Made by a program: the position numbers and the translations under genes. Below, piece after piece: positions 10,446 through 20,529 of a stretch of DNA of 64,000 bases. The stretch lies in NCBI GenBank assembly GCA_009767595.1, contig VSDK01018566.1:8465-72464 (forward strand). Direction: 5' to 3'. Under the pieces are notes generated by a model that did no database searches, had not been told where the DNA came from, and worked only from the letters and a program-made list of their open reading frames with translations. Each line of letters starts with the position of its first letter. The stretch's first letter is position 1. Source of the stretch: Symbiodinium kawagutii (lineage: Eukaryota > Sar > Dinophyceae > Suessiales > Symbiodiniaceae).

Positions 10446-10560
10446 TGGCAGTGGGTCAAAACCCTGTACCTCTGGTTCCCCTACTATTAGCCATTGTTTT
10501 CCTTATTATTGGTTGGTCATTATCCCCAATTATTGGTTGTTTAATATTGACCCATAGCCA
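10446..10560 (+). mobile_element. Family C element, near-complete
   Basis: TGGCAGTGGGTCAAAACCCT ... TAATATTGACCCATAGCCA with GGTTCCCCTACTATTAGCC and TATTGGTTGGTCATTATCC inside. Flanked by TA/TA. Confidence 0.85.
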
Positions 10561-10779
10561 TATTGAAACATATGAGTCCACCAACCATCCCATATACTTC
10601 AACCACCATCCAGTGATGGTGGCCTCTCCTGGCTGCACCACGAAGGTTTCATCAACCACAGTCACCAACTGCTAAGTCGCACCAAGCCAGACAGCAGCAA
10701 GCAGTAACTTCCTTCCAAGTGCTTGGTACCAGAGTTCAATCAGCATGATGGTTCAGGATGGTTCAGATGGTACAGGATG

Positions 10780-10950
10780 GTTTCAGGATGGTGATGCTTA
10801 ATGCTGCTAGTGACCAATGGAACGCCTATACCCAGGCTTTGACCAACAAGAGCCATCTGGGTCTCAGCCATGGCCATGCACTGCTGATGAGAGACCCAGC
10901 TAGAAATTACCTGTGGATTGTTCACAGCTGGATCTACCATTCTCAACCAT
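10780..10950. other. Exon-like island, strand unresolved
   Basis: Open on both strands. Plus reads WNAYTQALTNKSHLGLSHG and minus reads WVSHQQCMAMAETQMALVG. GC-richer than its flanks, with no domain recognised. Confidence 0.2.
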
Positions 10951-11079
10951 TCCTGACAACCATCAGCGAATCAAATTTTATCAACCACTATTAAGTGAAT
11001 CATTACGCATAATCATTAATCACTACTAAGTGAATCATCAACCACTAGTAACTATTTTAACATATTTTAACCACCTTTA

Positions 11080-11242
11080 TGGGTTGATTCTTCCTGGTTG
11101 ATTCAAAGCCCAACTGGGGGCCATACAGCGACAACAAAGCATCGCTAGCTTGCCTCAGCGGTGGGGCTGGATGCAGCCCGCGGAACCGTGGAGGTCCCAG
11201 GACCGAATGTTGTGGCTGAACCTTGGAAAACATCAGCTGCAC
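11080..11242 (-). CDS. Exon-like patch, unknown protein
   Basis: The minus-strand frame reads VQPQHSVLGPPRFRGLHPAP then PLRQASDALLSLYGPQLGFE. GC-rich and bounded by AT-rich repeat DNA. No family recognised. Confidence 0.25.
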
Positions 11243-11850
11243 CTGTTGATAGGTGGCATTATCAGATCATGCATTATCCAACTATTTTAAACAGCTTCGA
11301 CCTCATGTGCTGCAGGATTTTTTGCTTCATGAATAGTACCAGGCAGCCAACCACCAGAATCACCACCCTTTTTTTCGTGAAGCTCGATGCTCACCCATGG
11401 ACCCGCCTTGAGAGCTTCATTTTGCAGCTGTGACGCTCGAAACAACAGTGATGGCATAGATCTATGTATACAATAAACTATTCCAAACCACCATTCACCA
11501 TTGGGTTAACCGTTGTATTCCACCACTATTAACCACTATTTAACCATGTTAACCGCCACTACAAACCATTGGATCATCAAGTAGACTTGGGTTCCCGTTG
11601 ATGATCCAGGTCGTTTATGTACTACAACGGATGAGTGATGGTTCCTAGTGGATAAAAAACAGTCACTAATAAGCGCATAAGATTTGTTAATATGCATCGA
11701 CTCATTTTTGGCGGGTTGGTAGTCCCATATATTCCCCATGATTGTTGGCTTTTATCCCACAAGAACCATGATTAATCACTATAATTCGCCATATTTACAT
11801 GTTACATGTATGCACTTTCAAACCATTGCTAACCATGATCAACCCCTACT
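11243..11850. other. AT-rich spacer, no gene seen
   Basis: AACCACTATT/TAACCATG words dominate. A plus-strand frame at 11161-11433 and a minus frame at 11536-11739 have no clear protein features. Confidence 0.35.
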
Positions 11851-11946
11851 GTTGATGGAGGAAATCCTTCACCAGCTGGTTGGTTGTTTATCCCATGATT
11901 TATAAGGTTTAATCATCCCAGGTGGTGCAGGATTTCCTCCATCAAC
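11851..11946. mobile_element. Short inverted-repeat element, single copy here
   Basis: Perfect 18-bp inverted termini GTTGATGGAGGAAATCCT / AGGATTTCCTCCATCAAC around a 60-bp centre. MITE-like. Confidence 0.75.
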
Positions 11947-11980
11947 CACTATCACTGACTCTTCACCAAAAAACCTTTGT

Positions 11981-12069
11981 AATGTTGGTTTCTGATGATC
12001 GTATCTACCTGTTGGTTTCATCTATTTTCATTACTTTAGGGGGGGTTACACTAATCAGAAACCAACATT
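11981..12069. mobile_element. Second short inverted-repeat element
   Basis: Perfect 16-bp inverted termini AATGTTGGTTTCTGAT / ATCAGAAACCAACATT, only 34 bp after the preceding element but with a different end sequence. Confidence 0.75.
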
Positions 12070-12073
12070 AATG

Positions 12074-12200
12074 GCTTGACCGAGCGAAGGCCCATCCAGA
12101 ACTTGAGCTTTGCCCCTCGGACGGACGAGCTCCCCACCGCAGTCTCAACAGGGCATCGTGAGGGAGGCACAGTGCTGCAACGCTACCCTGGCCGCTGGTG
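12074..12200 (+). CDS. Exon-like patch, unknown protein
   Basis: The plus-strand frame reads TERRPIQNLSFAPRTDELPT then AVSTGHREGGTVLQRYPGRW. It begins immediately after the inverted-repeat element at 11981-12069. No family recognised. Confidence 0.2.
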
Positions 12201-12636
12201 ATGCTGATCCAACGATGAAAACTGGTTGGTAATGGTTAAGTGGTTGGTGGTTGGTGGTTAACTAGTGGTTAAGAATGGTTAACAATCAATAATGGTTATA
12301 TAGCTATATATGTTAATGATGGCTAATAATGATCACTGGTTGGTGGTTGAACCACCCCTGGTTCAACAAAGTGGTTGATCGAGCAGTGGTTCAGAATGGT
12401 GAACTGGGAATCGGGGTTGAACCACCCCGTCATGAAGAATTTGTTCGTCAACCAAGCAACCATTTGGTAATACCACCCACCAGTAATATCGATTAATATT
12501 GATAATAATGATAATATTGGTAAGCAACGGTTGGTCGTGGTTGGTAGTTGTTAAGAATGGTCAATGACAGCAGCTCAAGCAGGTTTCGCTGCCCCCATCC
12601 CTGTCTCATCTCATCAATTCATACCACATCTAACAC
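12201..12636. repeat. TGGTTAA/TGGTTGG low-complexity DNA
   Basis: Irregular GGTTGGTGGTTAACTAGTGG and AATAATGG words with no supported gene. A weak 85-residue plus-strand frame follows at 12637-12894, Lys/Arg/Ser-rich without a domain. It may be 3'-UTR complement of the membrane-protein gene. Confidence 0.45.
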
Positions 12637-12926
12637 ATGAGAATAATAATAGACAGGAACAAATCCGCTGCCATGAAAACAAAAAAGAAAGCACGCCCCC
12701 ACGCCGCTGAAGAAATTCAACTCTCTTGGAGAGGAACAACTTGCCTTTGGCGGCTTTGGCGTATGGTTAAAGGCAGTTCAAGGCTGGAGGCAAAGGCAGA
12801 TTCACGAAAACCACACGAAAGGTCAAGGAGGCTTTGCCTTCCACTGCGCGATAGCAGCTGCTCAAGCACCAGGGAGCTCACGCACCACCAGTGATAGCAC
12901 CAGTCTCGGCTTCACACGCGTTGCTC

Positions 12927-14135
12927 TCAGGCTGATGGGGTGCAACCGCGGCAGCCACAACAGGGATGGCCAACCACCGTGAAGGACACCTTGAAGGCTC
13001 CTTCATCCTTCAGCTCCCAGCGCGTCTGAGGGAAGTTGCCATTCACCTCCGACACGAAGCTGTGGTATTTGTCCGCGCGTTTCGCGCTTGCCTCCCTCTT
13101 GCGCTTTCGATACTCATAGTAAATGGCGCCCATGAAAACAAGGAAAAAAATCGCGGCTCCGACCAAAATCGCCGTCAGCTTCTCTTCTTCCTGCTGTGCA
13201 TCTTCCAGTGAGAGGACCATCGCGAAGGTAACGCAGCCCAGCACGAAAACGGCGGCAAACAGCCCGTAGAGGCACAGCATGGTCTCTTGTGTCATGATGG
13301 TCAGCGACAACATGTGATCAAAGTTGTTCTTGATGTCCTCATAGTCCTCTGGTTGGTGCTTTCAAGCCCTATGAAAAATATATGAGTCAACTGACCAATT
13401 GTTAATCACCACGAGGGAAAATAACAATTGTGAATTCAACCACCAACCAGTTGGCTATTAAACCACTATTGTTGCTTATTATCCCCTATTACTAACCACT
13501 ATTACAGTAACCATGGTTAAAACCGCCAACCATCTAGTTCATCAAACATTTACACCCATGAAGCATTACACCACTATTAAACCAACATTGTTGCTTATTA
13601 TCCCCTATTAACCACTATTGGCCATGGTTAAAACCACCAACCACCAACCAGTCCTGGTCAGAGATAACCCCTCTGAGCTCCTCAGGCATCTGCGCAAGCC
13701 TTGGAGCTTCCCAGGGCGGCCAAAACGACTGTCCTTCCACCGTCACAACGGTGGCATGCTCGCAACATGGCATGGCTGCGCGCAAGGCGCCGCACTCTGC
13801 CAGCAGTGGCAGGTGGGGGAACCTGCGCTGTCATTGTCATGCACTTAGATCATCTCAGAGATCCTGCCAATGTCTTGAGCCACGATCATCATCAATATAT
13901 GGTTCATAGTGGTTGAGTTGCTTTGATGATGAATCAAACGATTATCGAAACTGGCAAGGAACATATGGGGATGTCCATTGAAACCTGATTTGTGTATGCA
14001 TCCTACAACTCTGGTGCTGGCCATGTACATAAAACATCTAGACTCTGTGACCAATTGAAGCGGCAACCATTGCAACCACCACAGGAATGTTGCTGATGAC
14101 TAAACCCCAGAAGGACAAGGGAATCACATCTCAAC
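12927..14135 (-). CDS. Multi-exon membrane protein
   Basis: Three minus-strand exons are visible. 14048-14135 holds a hydrophobic helix (IPVVVAMVAASIGH). 13648-13827 is preceded by GACAATGACAG and reads RRFPHLPLLAECGALRAAMP then on to MPEELRGVISDQD. 12927-13348 begins right after the CACCAACCAG end of a B element, reads DYEDIKNNFDHMLSLTIM, then two strong membrane helices (LYGLFAAVFVLGCVTFAMVL and LTAILVGAAIFFLVFMGAIY) around an acidic loop, a basic stretch YEYRKRKREASAKR, and ends CCGCRGCTPSA and stop. The hydrophobic helices and basic inner segment indicate an integral membrane protein. The family is not recognised. The phase between the last two exons is not resolved, so an exon or boundary may be misplaced. 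Confidence 0.5.
13349..13450 (-). mobile_element. Family B element, abutting an exon
   Basis: CTGGTTGGTGCTTTCAAGCC ... TTCAACCACCAACCAG. On the minus strand its terminal CCAACCAG forms the AG immediately before the last exon of the membrane-protein gene. Confidence 0.8.
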
Positions 14136-14165
14136 AAAAATATGTGGGAAAACATTGCCATGCCC

Positions 14166-14335
14166 TTTTTTGTTCCTGTTCGGAACTCATATGGCAGTGG
14201 GTCAAAACCTTGTACCCCTGGTTCCCCTATCACTAACCATTGTTTTCCCTATTATTGGTTGGTTGTTATCCCCCATGAAATTGGTTGGTTAATATTGACC
14301 CATATCCATTTCTGTTCCTGTTCGGAACTCATATC
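14166..14335. repeat. Direct duplication flanking a C element
   Basis: TGTTCCTGTTCGGAACTCAT occurs immediately before (about 14170-14190) and immediately after (about 14314-14333) the C element at 14192-14309, far longer than the TA-type duplication seen elsewhere. Confidence 0.85.
14192..14309 (+). mobile_element. Family C element, near-complete
   Basis: TGGCAGTGGGTCAAAACCTT ... ATTGACCCATATCCA. The terminal AG of other copies (CATAGCC) is CATATCC here, so its plus-strand 3' splice site is lost. Confidence 0.85.
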
Positions 14336-14341
14336 TACCCG

Positions 14342-14532
14342 GCCGTGTCATGGCACGCTCTCGTCACACACGTCGCTGAGCGACCATGCCATCACGGGTC
14401 GACCCTGGTGGACCATGCGTCGGTCTTCAGGTTCGAGTTGGTCCAGCGACGACGACGACGATGTGCGGCGATATGGATCGATCTGATGAAGCTCGATGAT
14501 GAACAGCTGGTTGAGGATCAGCTTACAGCTTT
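14342..14532 (-). CDS. Exon-like patch between C and A elements
   Basis: The minus frame reads ESCKLILNQLFIIELHQIDP, YRRTSSSSSLDQLEPEDRRM and VHQGRPVMAWSLSDVC, and is preceded by the A-element end and ATATAG. The plus frame over the same DNA is also open (MKLDDEQLVEDQLTAF). It could be an upstream exon of the membrane-protein gene. Strand likely minus but not certain. Confidence 0.3.
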
Positions 14533-14537
14533 CTATA

Positions 14538-14645
14538 TGGGTGTTTCTCAAGCCATAGGGGACCCCCAAAATGGTTCGTTTATAGACTATAAAATGGTTA
14601 ATAGTGGATGATTTGGGGGTACCCCTATGACTTGAGAAACCACCA
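14538..14645 (-). mobile_element. Family A element
   Basis: TGGGTGTTTCTCAAGCCATA ... CCCCTATGACTTGAGAAACCACCA, flanked TA/TA. It carries a variant end (CAAGCCATAGGGG) shared with the copies at 43694 and 45074. Confidence 0.85.
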
Positions 14646-14647
14646 TA

Positions 14648-14767
14648 TGGCCATGGGTCAATATCAACCAACCAATTTCATGGGGGATGATAACCAACAA
14701 AAGTATAGGGAAAACCATGGTTAATGATGGGGGAACCAGGGGGACTAAGGGTTTTGACCCACTGCCA
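14648..14767 (-). mobile_element. Family C element, reverse orientation
   Basis: TGGCCATGGGTCAATATCAA ... AGGGTTTTGACCCACTGCCA, separated from the preceding A element by only TA. Confidence 0.85.
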
Positions 14768-14994
14768 TATGAACAAACGCTTCACCATTTGCCATCATAA
14801 ATCCTCATTAACCACTCCCTTTCGTTGTTGGATACTCTTGCTCACTATCCCCTGTTGGTCTTAAACCATCATCAACCCTCAATTATCACTGAACCAGCAT
14901 GAACCACTACCCAAATGATCAATCATTATCAAGCATCATGAACCACTAAGTTGGAGTTATCAACCATCATGAAACTATGGATCTACTATGGCTC

Positions 14995-15115
14995 TACGGT
15001 TCGCCAGTCGCGCGATGGCCACCCTGCGTTGATCCACCACCAGATCGGAGCGGGCACGCGCGCTGCCTCCAGCTCAATCAAAGCCTGGAGGCTTCCAACC
15101 TCGGCGCTTGCTCTG
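14995..15115 (-). CDS. Exon-like patch, unknown protein
   Basis: The minus frame reads ASAEVGSLQALIELEAARVP then APIWWWINAGWPSRDWRTVE. It has a protein-like mixture of aliphatic and charged residues and GC content above the flanks. It may belong to the minus-strand gene downstream. Confidence 0.3.
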
Positions 15116-15199
15116 TGGTGGTGGTGGATGGTGGGTGATGGTGGGTACAGGTGATGAATTCTGGTGCTTGGTGGTGGTTGGTAATTGGTTGGGAGCAAA

Positions 15200-15748
15200 T
15201 AACTTCTAGTGATGATTGAACGCTGAGTTCAACCGTCACCAACTGTTGCCAACAGCTACAGCTAAATGCTTGAATTACACATTCTAACCGTTTTTGTTCT
15301 CACGGGACGCTTTCTGAGGGTATATCTGGTTCATGACAGTCTGGCATATGATCCAACAAATGTGGGTCACCCAACAGTGCGTTGTCAAGCATTCTAAGGG
15401 TGACCAAAGGATCCCATGATCATAATAGCCATGGCCATGACCATTAACCACCATCATCCATCAACCAATCATCAACCAATCATCAACCTCCATTAATCGC
15501 CTTACAAACGCCATCCAACCCCCATCATGGTTGATTCTTGTCGAACATTCACCATGCCAATCTTTGACCAGTTCAAGCCTCTTCACATCTGACCAGTGGG
15601 CCCTAGTCCACCAGTTACCAGTTCCAATGGGTTCACGACTAGCCCTTGTTTAGATGGTTGGCTGTGCCGTCCATATGATTAACAATGGTTAATACTCGCT
15701 AATAATAGGGGATAATAACAAACACACATGCTTAAACAGCTATACTCA
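15200..15748. other. Spacer, no gene seen
   Basis: Mixed unique DNA and ATCAACCAATCATCAACC words. No convincing frame on either strand. Confidence 0.35.
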
Positions 15749-15851
15749 ATGGTGTTTTTCAAGCCACAGGGACCTCCAAAAATAATTGGTGTGCTACTAT
15801 ATGATTCGTATAAAGGCTGATTGTGGGTACCCCAATTTTCAGAAATCACCA
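15749..15851 (-). mobile_element. Family A element, decayed
   Basis: TGGTGTTTTTCAAGCCACAG at the left; GGTACCCCAATTTTCAGAAA then TCACCA at the right. Confidence 0.6.
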
Positions 15852-16431
15852 TATCATGGTTGATGATTATTGGTGATAGAAATCTGACCTAAGAACTGAT
15901 ATTAATGGAGATACCAAGCATATATCATTTCATGAGTGTGTGTGACACCGTACCTACCATTATATACCATTCTCAAGCATCAATATACAACCAACAAATA
16001 TCCAACCATCAATATATAACTAAAGTTCTGACCATCAATACCATTACTAGTCATCACATATACCAACCAAATATATAGACCAATATAGACCACCGAATAC
16101 GTCTGCAGGTCCACGGCCAAGCTCGCCAATCGTTCGGAGCTCACGGACCTCGACACGGTGAATTGCGCCTTTTTTTTTTGTCTTTGCAATGGCAGGACGT
16201 GCGAATGAGATGATATTCCACTGTATACTATATCTACTGTATATAGTATATACAATATATCTATCATATCTAGTGTATAGTAGATTATAGCTACCGTATA
16301 GTAGATTGTATCTGCTGCATAGTAGATACCATTATTGGAGATTATTGGGTGGTATCTACTACATCTATCTATCATATGTTGTATAGCTTCGTACGCTTGA
16401 CAGATATGGGTTTGATTGCATATCTAAAACA

Positions 16432-16657
16432 ATGCTCCGTGCTGCTGCTTGGAAAGCTGGTGAAATTGAATCTGCACTTCATCAGCCCAAAATTGATCAA
16501 CTTGTCTGGTTGGTGGTTTCAACCCCTATGAAAAATATTAGTCAACCAACCAGTTGTGAATAATTACTAGCGAAAATCAAAAATGTTTGAAACCAACAGC
16601 CAATTGTCTATTCCTTTTCTCTTCGCTCTCGATCCTTCCTCAAACATATTCCTTTCG
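16432..16657 (+). CDS. Small spliced gene fragment with a B-element intron
   Basis: Exon 1 (16432-16508) starts ATG and reads MLRAAAWKAGEIESALHQPK then IDQLV. GT at 16509, inside the B element's CTG^GTTGGTGG end, and AG at 16599 (GAAACCAACAG) define a 91-nt intron. Exon 2 (16600-16657) continues in phase (QLSIPFLFALDPSSNIFLS) to a second consensus-like donor TTTCG^GTAAGC. No family recognised. Short exons make chance openness a real alternative. Confidence 0.3.
16506..16604 (+). mobile_element. Family B element, in predicted intron
   Basis: CTGGTTGGTGGTTTCAACCC ... ATGTTTGAAACCAACAGCCA. One of the best-preserved B left ends. Confidence 0.8.
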
Positions 16658-16659
16658 GT

Positions 16660-16985
16660 AAGCATTAATTCATACTTTGGTTGATCTTCATCCTTCTACC
16701 TCGGGGTTTGCTAGTCCTGGCAACACCTCAGTCGCTGGCTGGCGACATACCCGTTGTTCTCGTTGTTGTTCTTGTTGCTTGCCATGTTGTTGCTGATGCT
16801 TGTATTGCTGTTGTTGTCGTTCTAACGCTTAAGAAACGTCACTAACCATGACCATGCCATGGCGATGAAACATCATCATGAATCATAACCATCATCATGG
16901 CCCCTATCCTTCAACATGATTAGCTTCTGAACTATCATGAAGCATGGCGTTGTTTCAACACTGTCAATCCCATGATTTACCACCA
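16660..16985. other. Spacer, no gene seen
   Basis: A GTTGTTCTTGTTGCTTGCC-type trinucleotide-like stretch lies at about 16760-16830; the rest is unique DNA without a supported frame. Confidence 0.3.
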
Positions 16986-16989
16986 TAGA

Positions 16990-17110
16990 CATGAAAGCTT
17001 CCTCACTAGCTGGGCATGCGACTTACGCCTGGCTGTAGACTTCACCTGCAAGTCCGGCACAGGGGTTGTCATCATGTGGGATAGAGGCATGCTAGTCTAC
17101 CAGTGGAAGA
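16990..17110 (+). CDS. Exon-like patch, unknown protein
   Basis: The plus frame reads SFLTSWACDLRLAVDFTCKS then GTGVVIMWDRGMLVYQWK. It has protein-like composition but no domain. A second open plus-strand patch at 17284-17439 (IIKSSSCEELNQQLLDPATR) may be a further exon. Confidence 0.25.
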
Positions 17111-17652
17111 TGGTTGGTATATACCAACTGCAGGCATGGTGTTTTTCCAAATCAAGCATAAGTATATCTATACAGATATCATATATATGTGGTTTATTGA
17201 AGTGCTACAATGTGCTATATGAACACTATTGTCCGACAAGAAGTATACCTACTGGATTAACAAGAACAAATCATCGCCAGACATTCCAACAATCATGGAT
17301 AGATATCATCAAAAGCAGTTCATGTGAAGAACTCAACCAGCAACTGTTGGATCCTGCGACCAGGGGAATCCGAATGAATTGCTGTACCACCAAACCAGAT
17401 TTCTTGAGTGCTTCATCTTGGGAGGACTCAACACTCTAAGGCACCAGGAACAACAGCTAGACGAAGGTGATCCCATGTAAGTGGAAGCATCGCACATCAA
17501 GTTCATAAGTTGGCTTCTCTTTCTACTCACTCTAGAACTTAGCAACAAGTTGGTCTTCATCATTGTTTATGATTGCTGCTGATTGGTGATTCCTGTTGGT
17601 CTAATTCATACCCAGCAATCTGCCTTCGTTAATCATTAGGATATTGCCAATG

Positions 17653-17754
17653 TAGGTGTTTCTCAAAATGGGGAACCCCAAAACTGGGTGGTTTATCACT
17701 AAAAATGGCTAATGTTGGATCATGTAGGGGACCCCTTTTTGGAGAAACTACGCC
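17653..17754 (-). mobile_element. Family A element
   Basis: TAGGTGTTTCTCAAAATGGG ... GACCCCTTTTTGGAGAAACTACGCC, interior AAACTGGGTGGTTTATCAC. Confidence 0.7.
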
Positions 17755-18024
17755 GTGGGTAACCATGTGGGAAACGGGTAAAACATATTAACTTCCAATT
17801 CAAAGCCATTTATATTGGAAACCTATCATAGTCATAAACCAACGGCTTTTGGGGTATCCAATTTTGACCCACAACCATATGGTTAAACAACTGGTTGGTG
17901 ATGGGTTGGTCAAACATATCATCTCAAAAAAAGCTGGTTGATAAAACATGAAAACCACATGAAGCCACCCACCAGTTATTAATAACCACGTGAAAACCAT
18001 GCGAAAACCACATGAAACCACATG

Positions 18025-18141
18025 GTACAAAGTGGGCCCCCAACCACTTGTAGGTTGGGTTATAACCCCTACAACTGTTAGGTAACCCTAGTTACAATAG
18101 TTATAAATTAACTTACAAGTGGTTGGGGGCCCACTTTGTAC
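18025..18141. mobile_element. Hairpin element with perfect 28-bp inverted ends
   Basis: Positions 18025-18052 and 18114-18141 are exact reverse complements (beginning GTACAAAGTGGGCCCCCAAC). The 61-bp centre is AT-rich. Only one copy in the window. Confidence 0.85.
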
Positions 18142-18150
18142 ATCAAACCA

Positions 18151-18266
18151 TGGAAAAACTGCTGGACCATGGTCCCAACTTCCGGTCCTTGGCTCCGAAG
18201 CCAGCTTCTTCCAACCTTGCAGACTCTGTCGCGATGCGGTTGCGGGAAACGAGGCTGGTGAAAAGT
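18151..18266 (+). CDS. Exon-like patch, unknown protein
   Basis: Begins at an ATG 9 bp after the 28-bp hairpin element and reads MEKLLDHGPNFRSLAPKPAS then SNLADSVAMRLRETRLVK. Protein-like composition; family unknown. Confidence 0.3.
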
Positions 18267-18292
18267 CAATAATGGTGATGAACTCATAGATA

Positions 18293-18340
18293 TCAAAGTA
18301 GGGCTAACTATGCCATATTTAGAAATCCCTACTTTGATGC
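18293..18340. mobile_element. Small hairpin
   Basis: ATCAAAGTAGGG / CCCTACTTTGAT, 12-bp inverted ends separated by 24 bp. Confidence 0.55.
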
Positions 18341-18602
18341 TTGTTGGTGGTTAATTAATCACTGGTGGGAAACCGATGACCCTTCATGATGGTTGACGAC
18401 CCAGCAATAGTCGGTTCATGGTGGTTGTGGTAACTTTGCTTGGCTTAGGCCACGTGGCCAAACGTGAGCGTCAGGCTGGCAACAGTTGCGGTGCCCACTT
18501 CTGTTTTTTCTCGGTTCTTGGTGGCAACATGCATCAAAAAGACCAGGATTCTTATCTGCCTCCATGTGCAAAAGAATAGCATGCAGAATATGTACAATAT
18601 AT

Positions 18603-18700
18603 ACTGGTTAGTTGTTGGTTTCAACCCTCAGGCAAAATATTTGCTACTCAGCCAACCATCCCAAACATTGGGGATAGAACGTGTTAAACCACCAGCCAGT
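18603..18700 (+). mobile_element. Family B element, diverged
   Basis: ACTGGTTAGTTGTTGGTTTC ... GTTAAACCACCAGCCAGT. Confidence 0.65.
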
Positions 18701-18880
18701 ATGTGTATGACACTGTACACATGTCAAATGTAATCATGCACACTTAAATAAAACAACTCTAAACGTATATAGTATATTCATGTCTATACTATTTTTCTAT
18801 CTTCGTAGAGTTATGTACATCTTTGCAGAGTAAACACGGGCAAACGTGGCAATATCACATCTCTATATTCATCTCTATTC

Positions 18881-18967
18881 CTAGCATTTGGTTAGAACCC
18901 TGCTGGTAGCTCCTGGCCTCGTTCAGCGTTTAAAGGCCCTTCCAAAGGCTAGCACTGGCTACCCTGG
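18881..18967. repeat. Family F dispersed repeat, copy 2
   Basis: CTAGCATTTGGTTAGAACCC, CTGGTAGCTCCTGGCC, then AAAGGCCCTTCCAAAGGC, in the same order as copies 1 and 3. Confidence 0.55.
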
Positions 18968-19140
18968 CATGGGCAAAGCTGGTGCTTTCCGCCGCTGGGC
19001 TCCCCCAACAGTGACACGAAGCGAGACGATGCGTTGAAGAGGCCACTGCTGGCACGGTCAGTGCCTGGCGAAGTGGTAGATCCTGGCAAGGTCAATGTGA
19101 CTAGAATGTAAGTGTTGCTCAGGTTTACAAGGGTCGTGCG
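18950..19140 (-). CDS. Exon-like patch, unknown protein
   Basis: The minus frame reads LPGSTTSPGTDRASSGLFNA then SSRFVSLLGEPSGGKH. Ser/Gly/Thr-rich, with GC above the flanks. No family recognised. Confidence 0.2.
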
Positions 19141-19789
19141 AACCGGTAAATAATGGCTATAAACAACTTGGGGATAAAAAACAATAATTAAAGTAAAAAT
19201 ATTGTATGCTCTATGATTGTGATTCCAGTTGTCACTCGCTGGCATTTGATTGGCATACAACTAGCATATAAGTGGCTACGCCAATCACAAACACTGAGTG
19301 TGTTCATGCATGTTTATCACCCCAAGCAACGACTCATCTCCTTGTTGGGAATGATTAACCCAGGGATCAAGGGCACTGTCTTCGTGGGTTCGGTGATCCG
19401 CGCCGGATGGTGGTTAAACCAATCCAGGGGTCCCATCAGGAAACTTCTCCCAAGAATAATTGCACGTTCACCATCTGACTCTCGAAGGGGTGGTCTGTTT
19501 GGGGGGAATGGCTACAGTAGAAGGCTAGAAGGCCAATGATCATTGTACATCATGGTTGATTCTTGCCAGTCATGAAATCCATACGCAAGAGTAATTCAAA
19601 ATTCAGAGTTTCACAAAGGTATACACGTGCCATCATGACAAATGAAGTTCATCGAGAACCACAAGATGGCTCTCGGACCCTTCTCATGGCCCTGGCAGCT
19701 AATTCTTTCCAAGGTTCAACACGCCCCCGGTCATCACTAAAGCTGGAGTTCTTAGTAAATGGTGGCACCCAGTAAACCAACTAAACAAG

Positions 19790-20025
19790 GACATGTTCGC
19801 ATACAATACTGACATCTTTGGGGGCACGCTCTTTACAGATAAACCCCAAGGGCATGTCCATGTACATCACGAGTATCCCAAAGTGCTGTCCAACAGTGTT
19901 CGAGTCAATCCCCAGGTGAGGAAACCGTGGAACCCAGGACCTGGCAGAATCAGAATGCAGCGATGCACCTGACATCAAACACTCCGCCTCGCCATCCTCA
20001 GAAGCAACTGGAAGCTGCAAACATG
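19790..20025 (-). CDS. Exon-like patch, unknown protein
   Basis: The minus frame reads PVASEDGEAECLMSGASLHS, DSARSWVPRFPHLGIDSNTV and GQHFGILVMYMDMPLGFICK. A continuous protein-like frame of about 79 codons; family unknown. Confidence 0.3.
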
Positions 20026-20224
20026 TCTGCCACGGACACGTCTTTTGAATCTTTTTTAATCTTTTTCTTACATCTTCCCCTATAACTAGGCCCCCCTTTT
20101 CGTATTAGGGTGAATTGCCGTTTCCAAGAACATGAGCAGCTTCCAAGCCAACTCTTAAGCATAGCTTCTACTTAACCAATGGATCCCCAGTTGAGCCCAG
20201 AAGCTGTGCCTGGTTTCAGATGGA

Positions 20225-20521
20225 TCAACTGCCAGCTTGCGCCGTTTCAGGCTGAATCCATTTCTCTTCTCGCAACCGGGTCAGAAGAAACTGCACTCTG
20301 AGCAATCTAAGCTTCGTGAAATATTTTGCCCTGGTGGCTCCTGACCTCCCCCAGGAATTCAAGGGCCACAATGGGATACCCCTGGCCGCAGCTCCCAACT
20401 GAGCTTCTGAGGCCCCGGCTTGAGCCAAACTTCCAAAGCCATCAACTGCCCCCAAGGCCTCACAGCCAGCGGACTCCCATTGGTTGGGAAGGCCCCCTCC
20501 TTCGTTAACACCTGGGTTCAC
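20225..20521 (-). CDS. Exon-like patch, unknown protein
   Basis: A 98-codon minus frame including QWESAGCEALGAVDGFGSLA and YFTKLRLLRVQFLLTRLREE, ending WIQPETAQAGS and stop. The Ala/Gly-rich then basic-amphipathic composition suggests coding DNA, possibly a terminal exon. The plus frame over the same region (Pro-rich) is less protein-like. Confidence 0.35.
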   Translation of the reverse strand: MNPGVNEGGGLPNQWESAGCEALGAVDGFGSLAQAGASEAQLGAAARGIPLWPLNSWGRSGATRAKYFTKLRLLRVQFLLTRLREEKWIQPETAQAGS

Positions 20522-20529
20522 ACCTGGCC

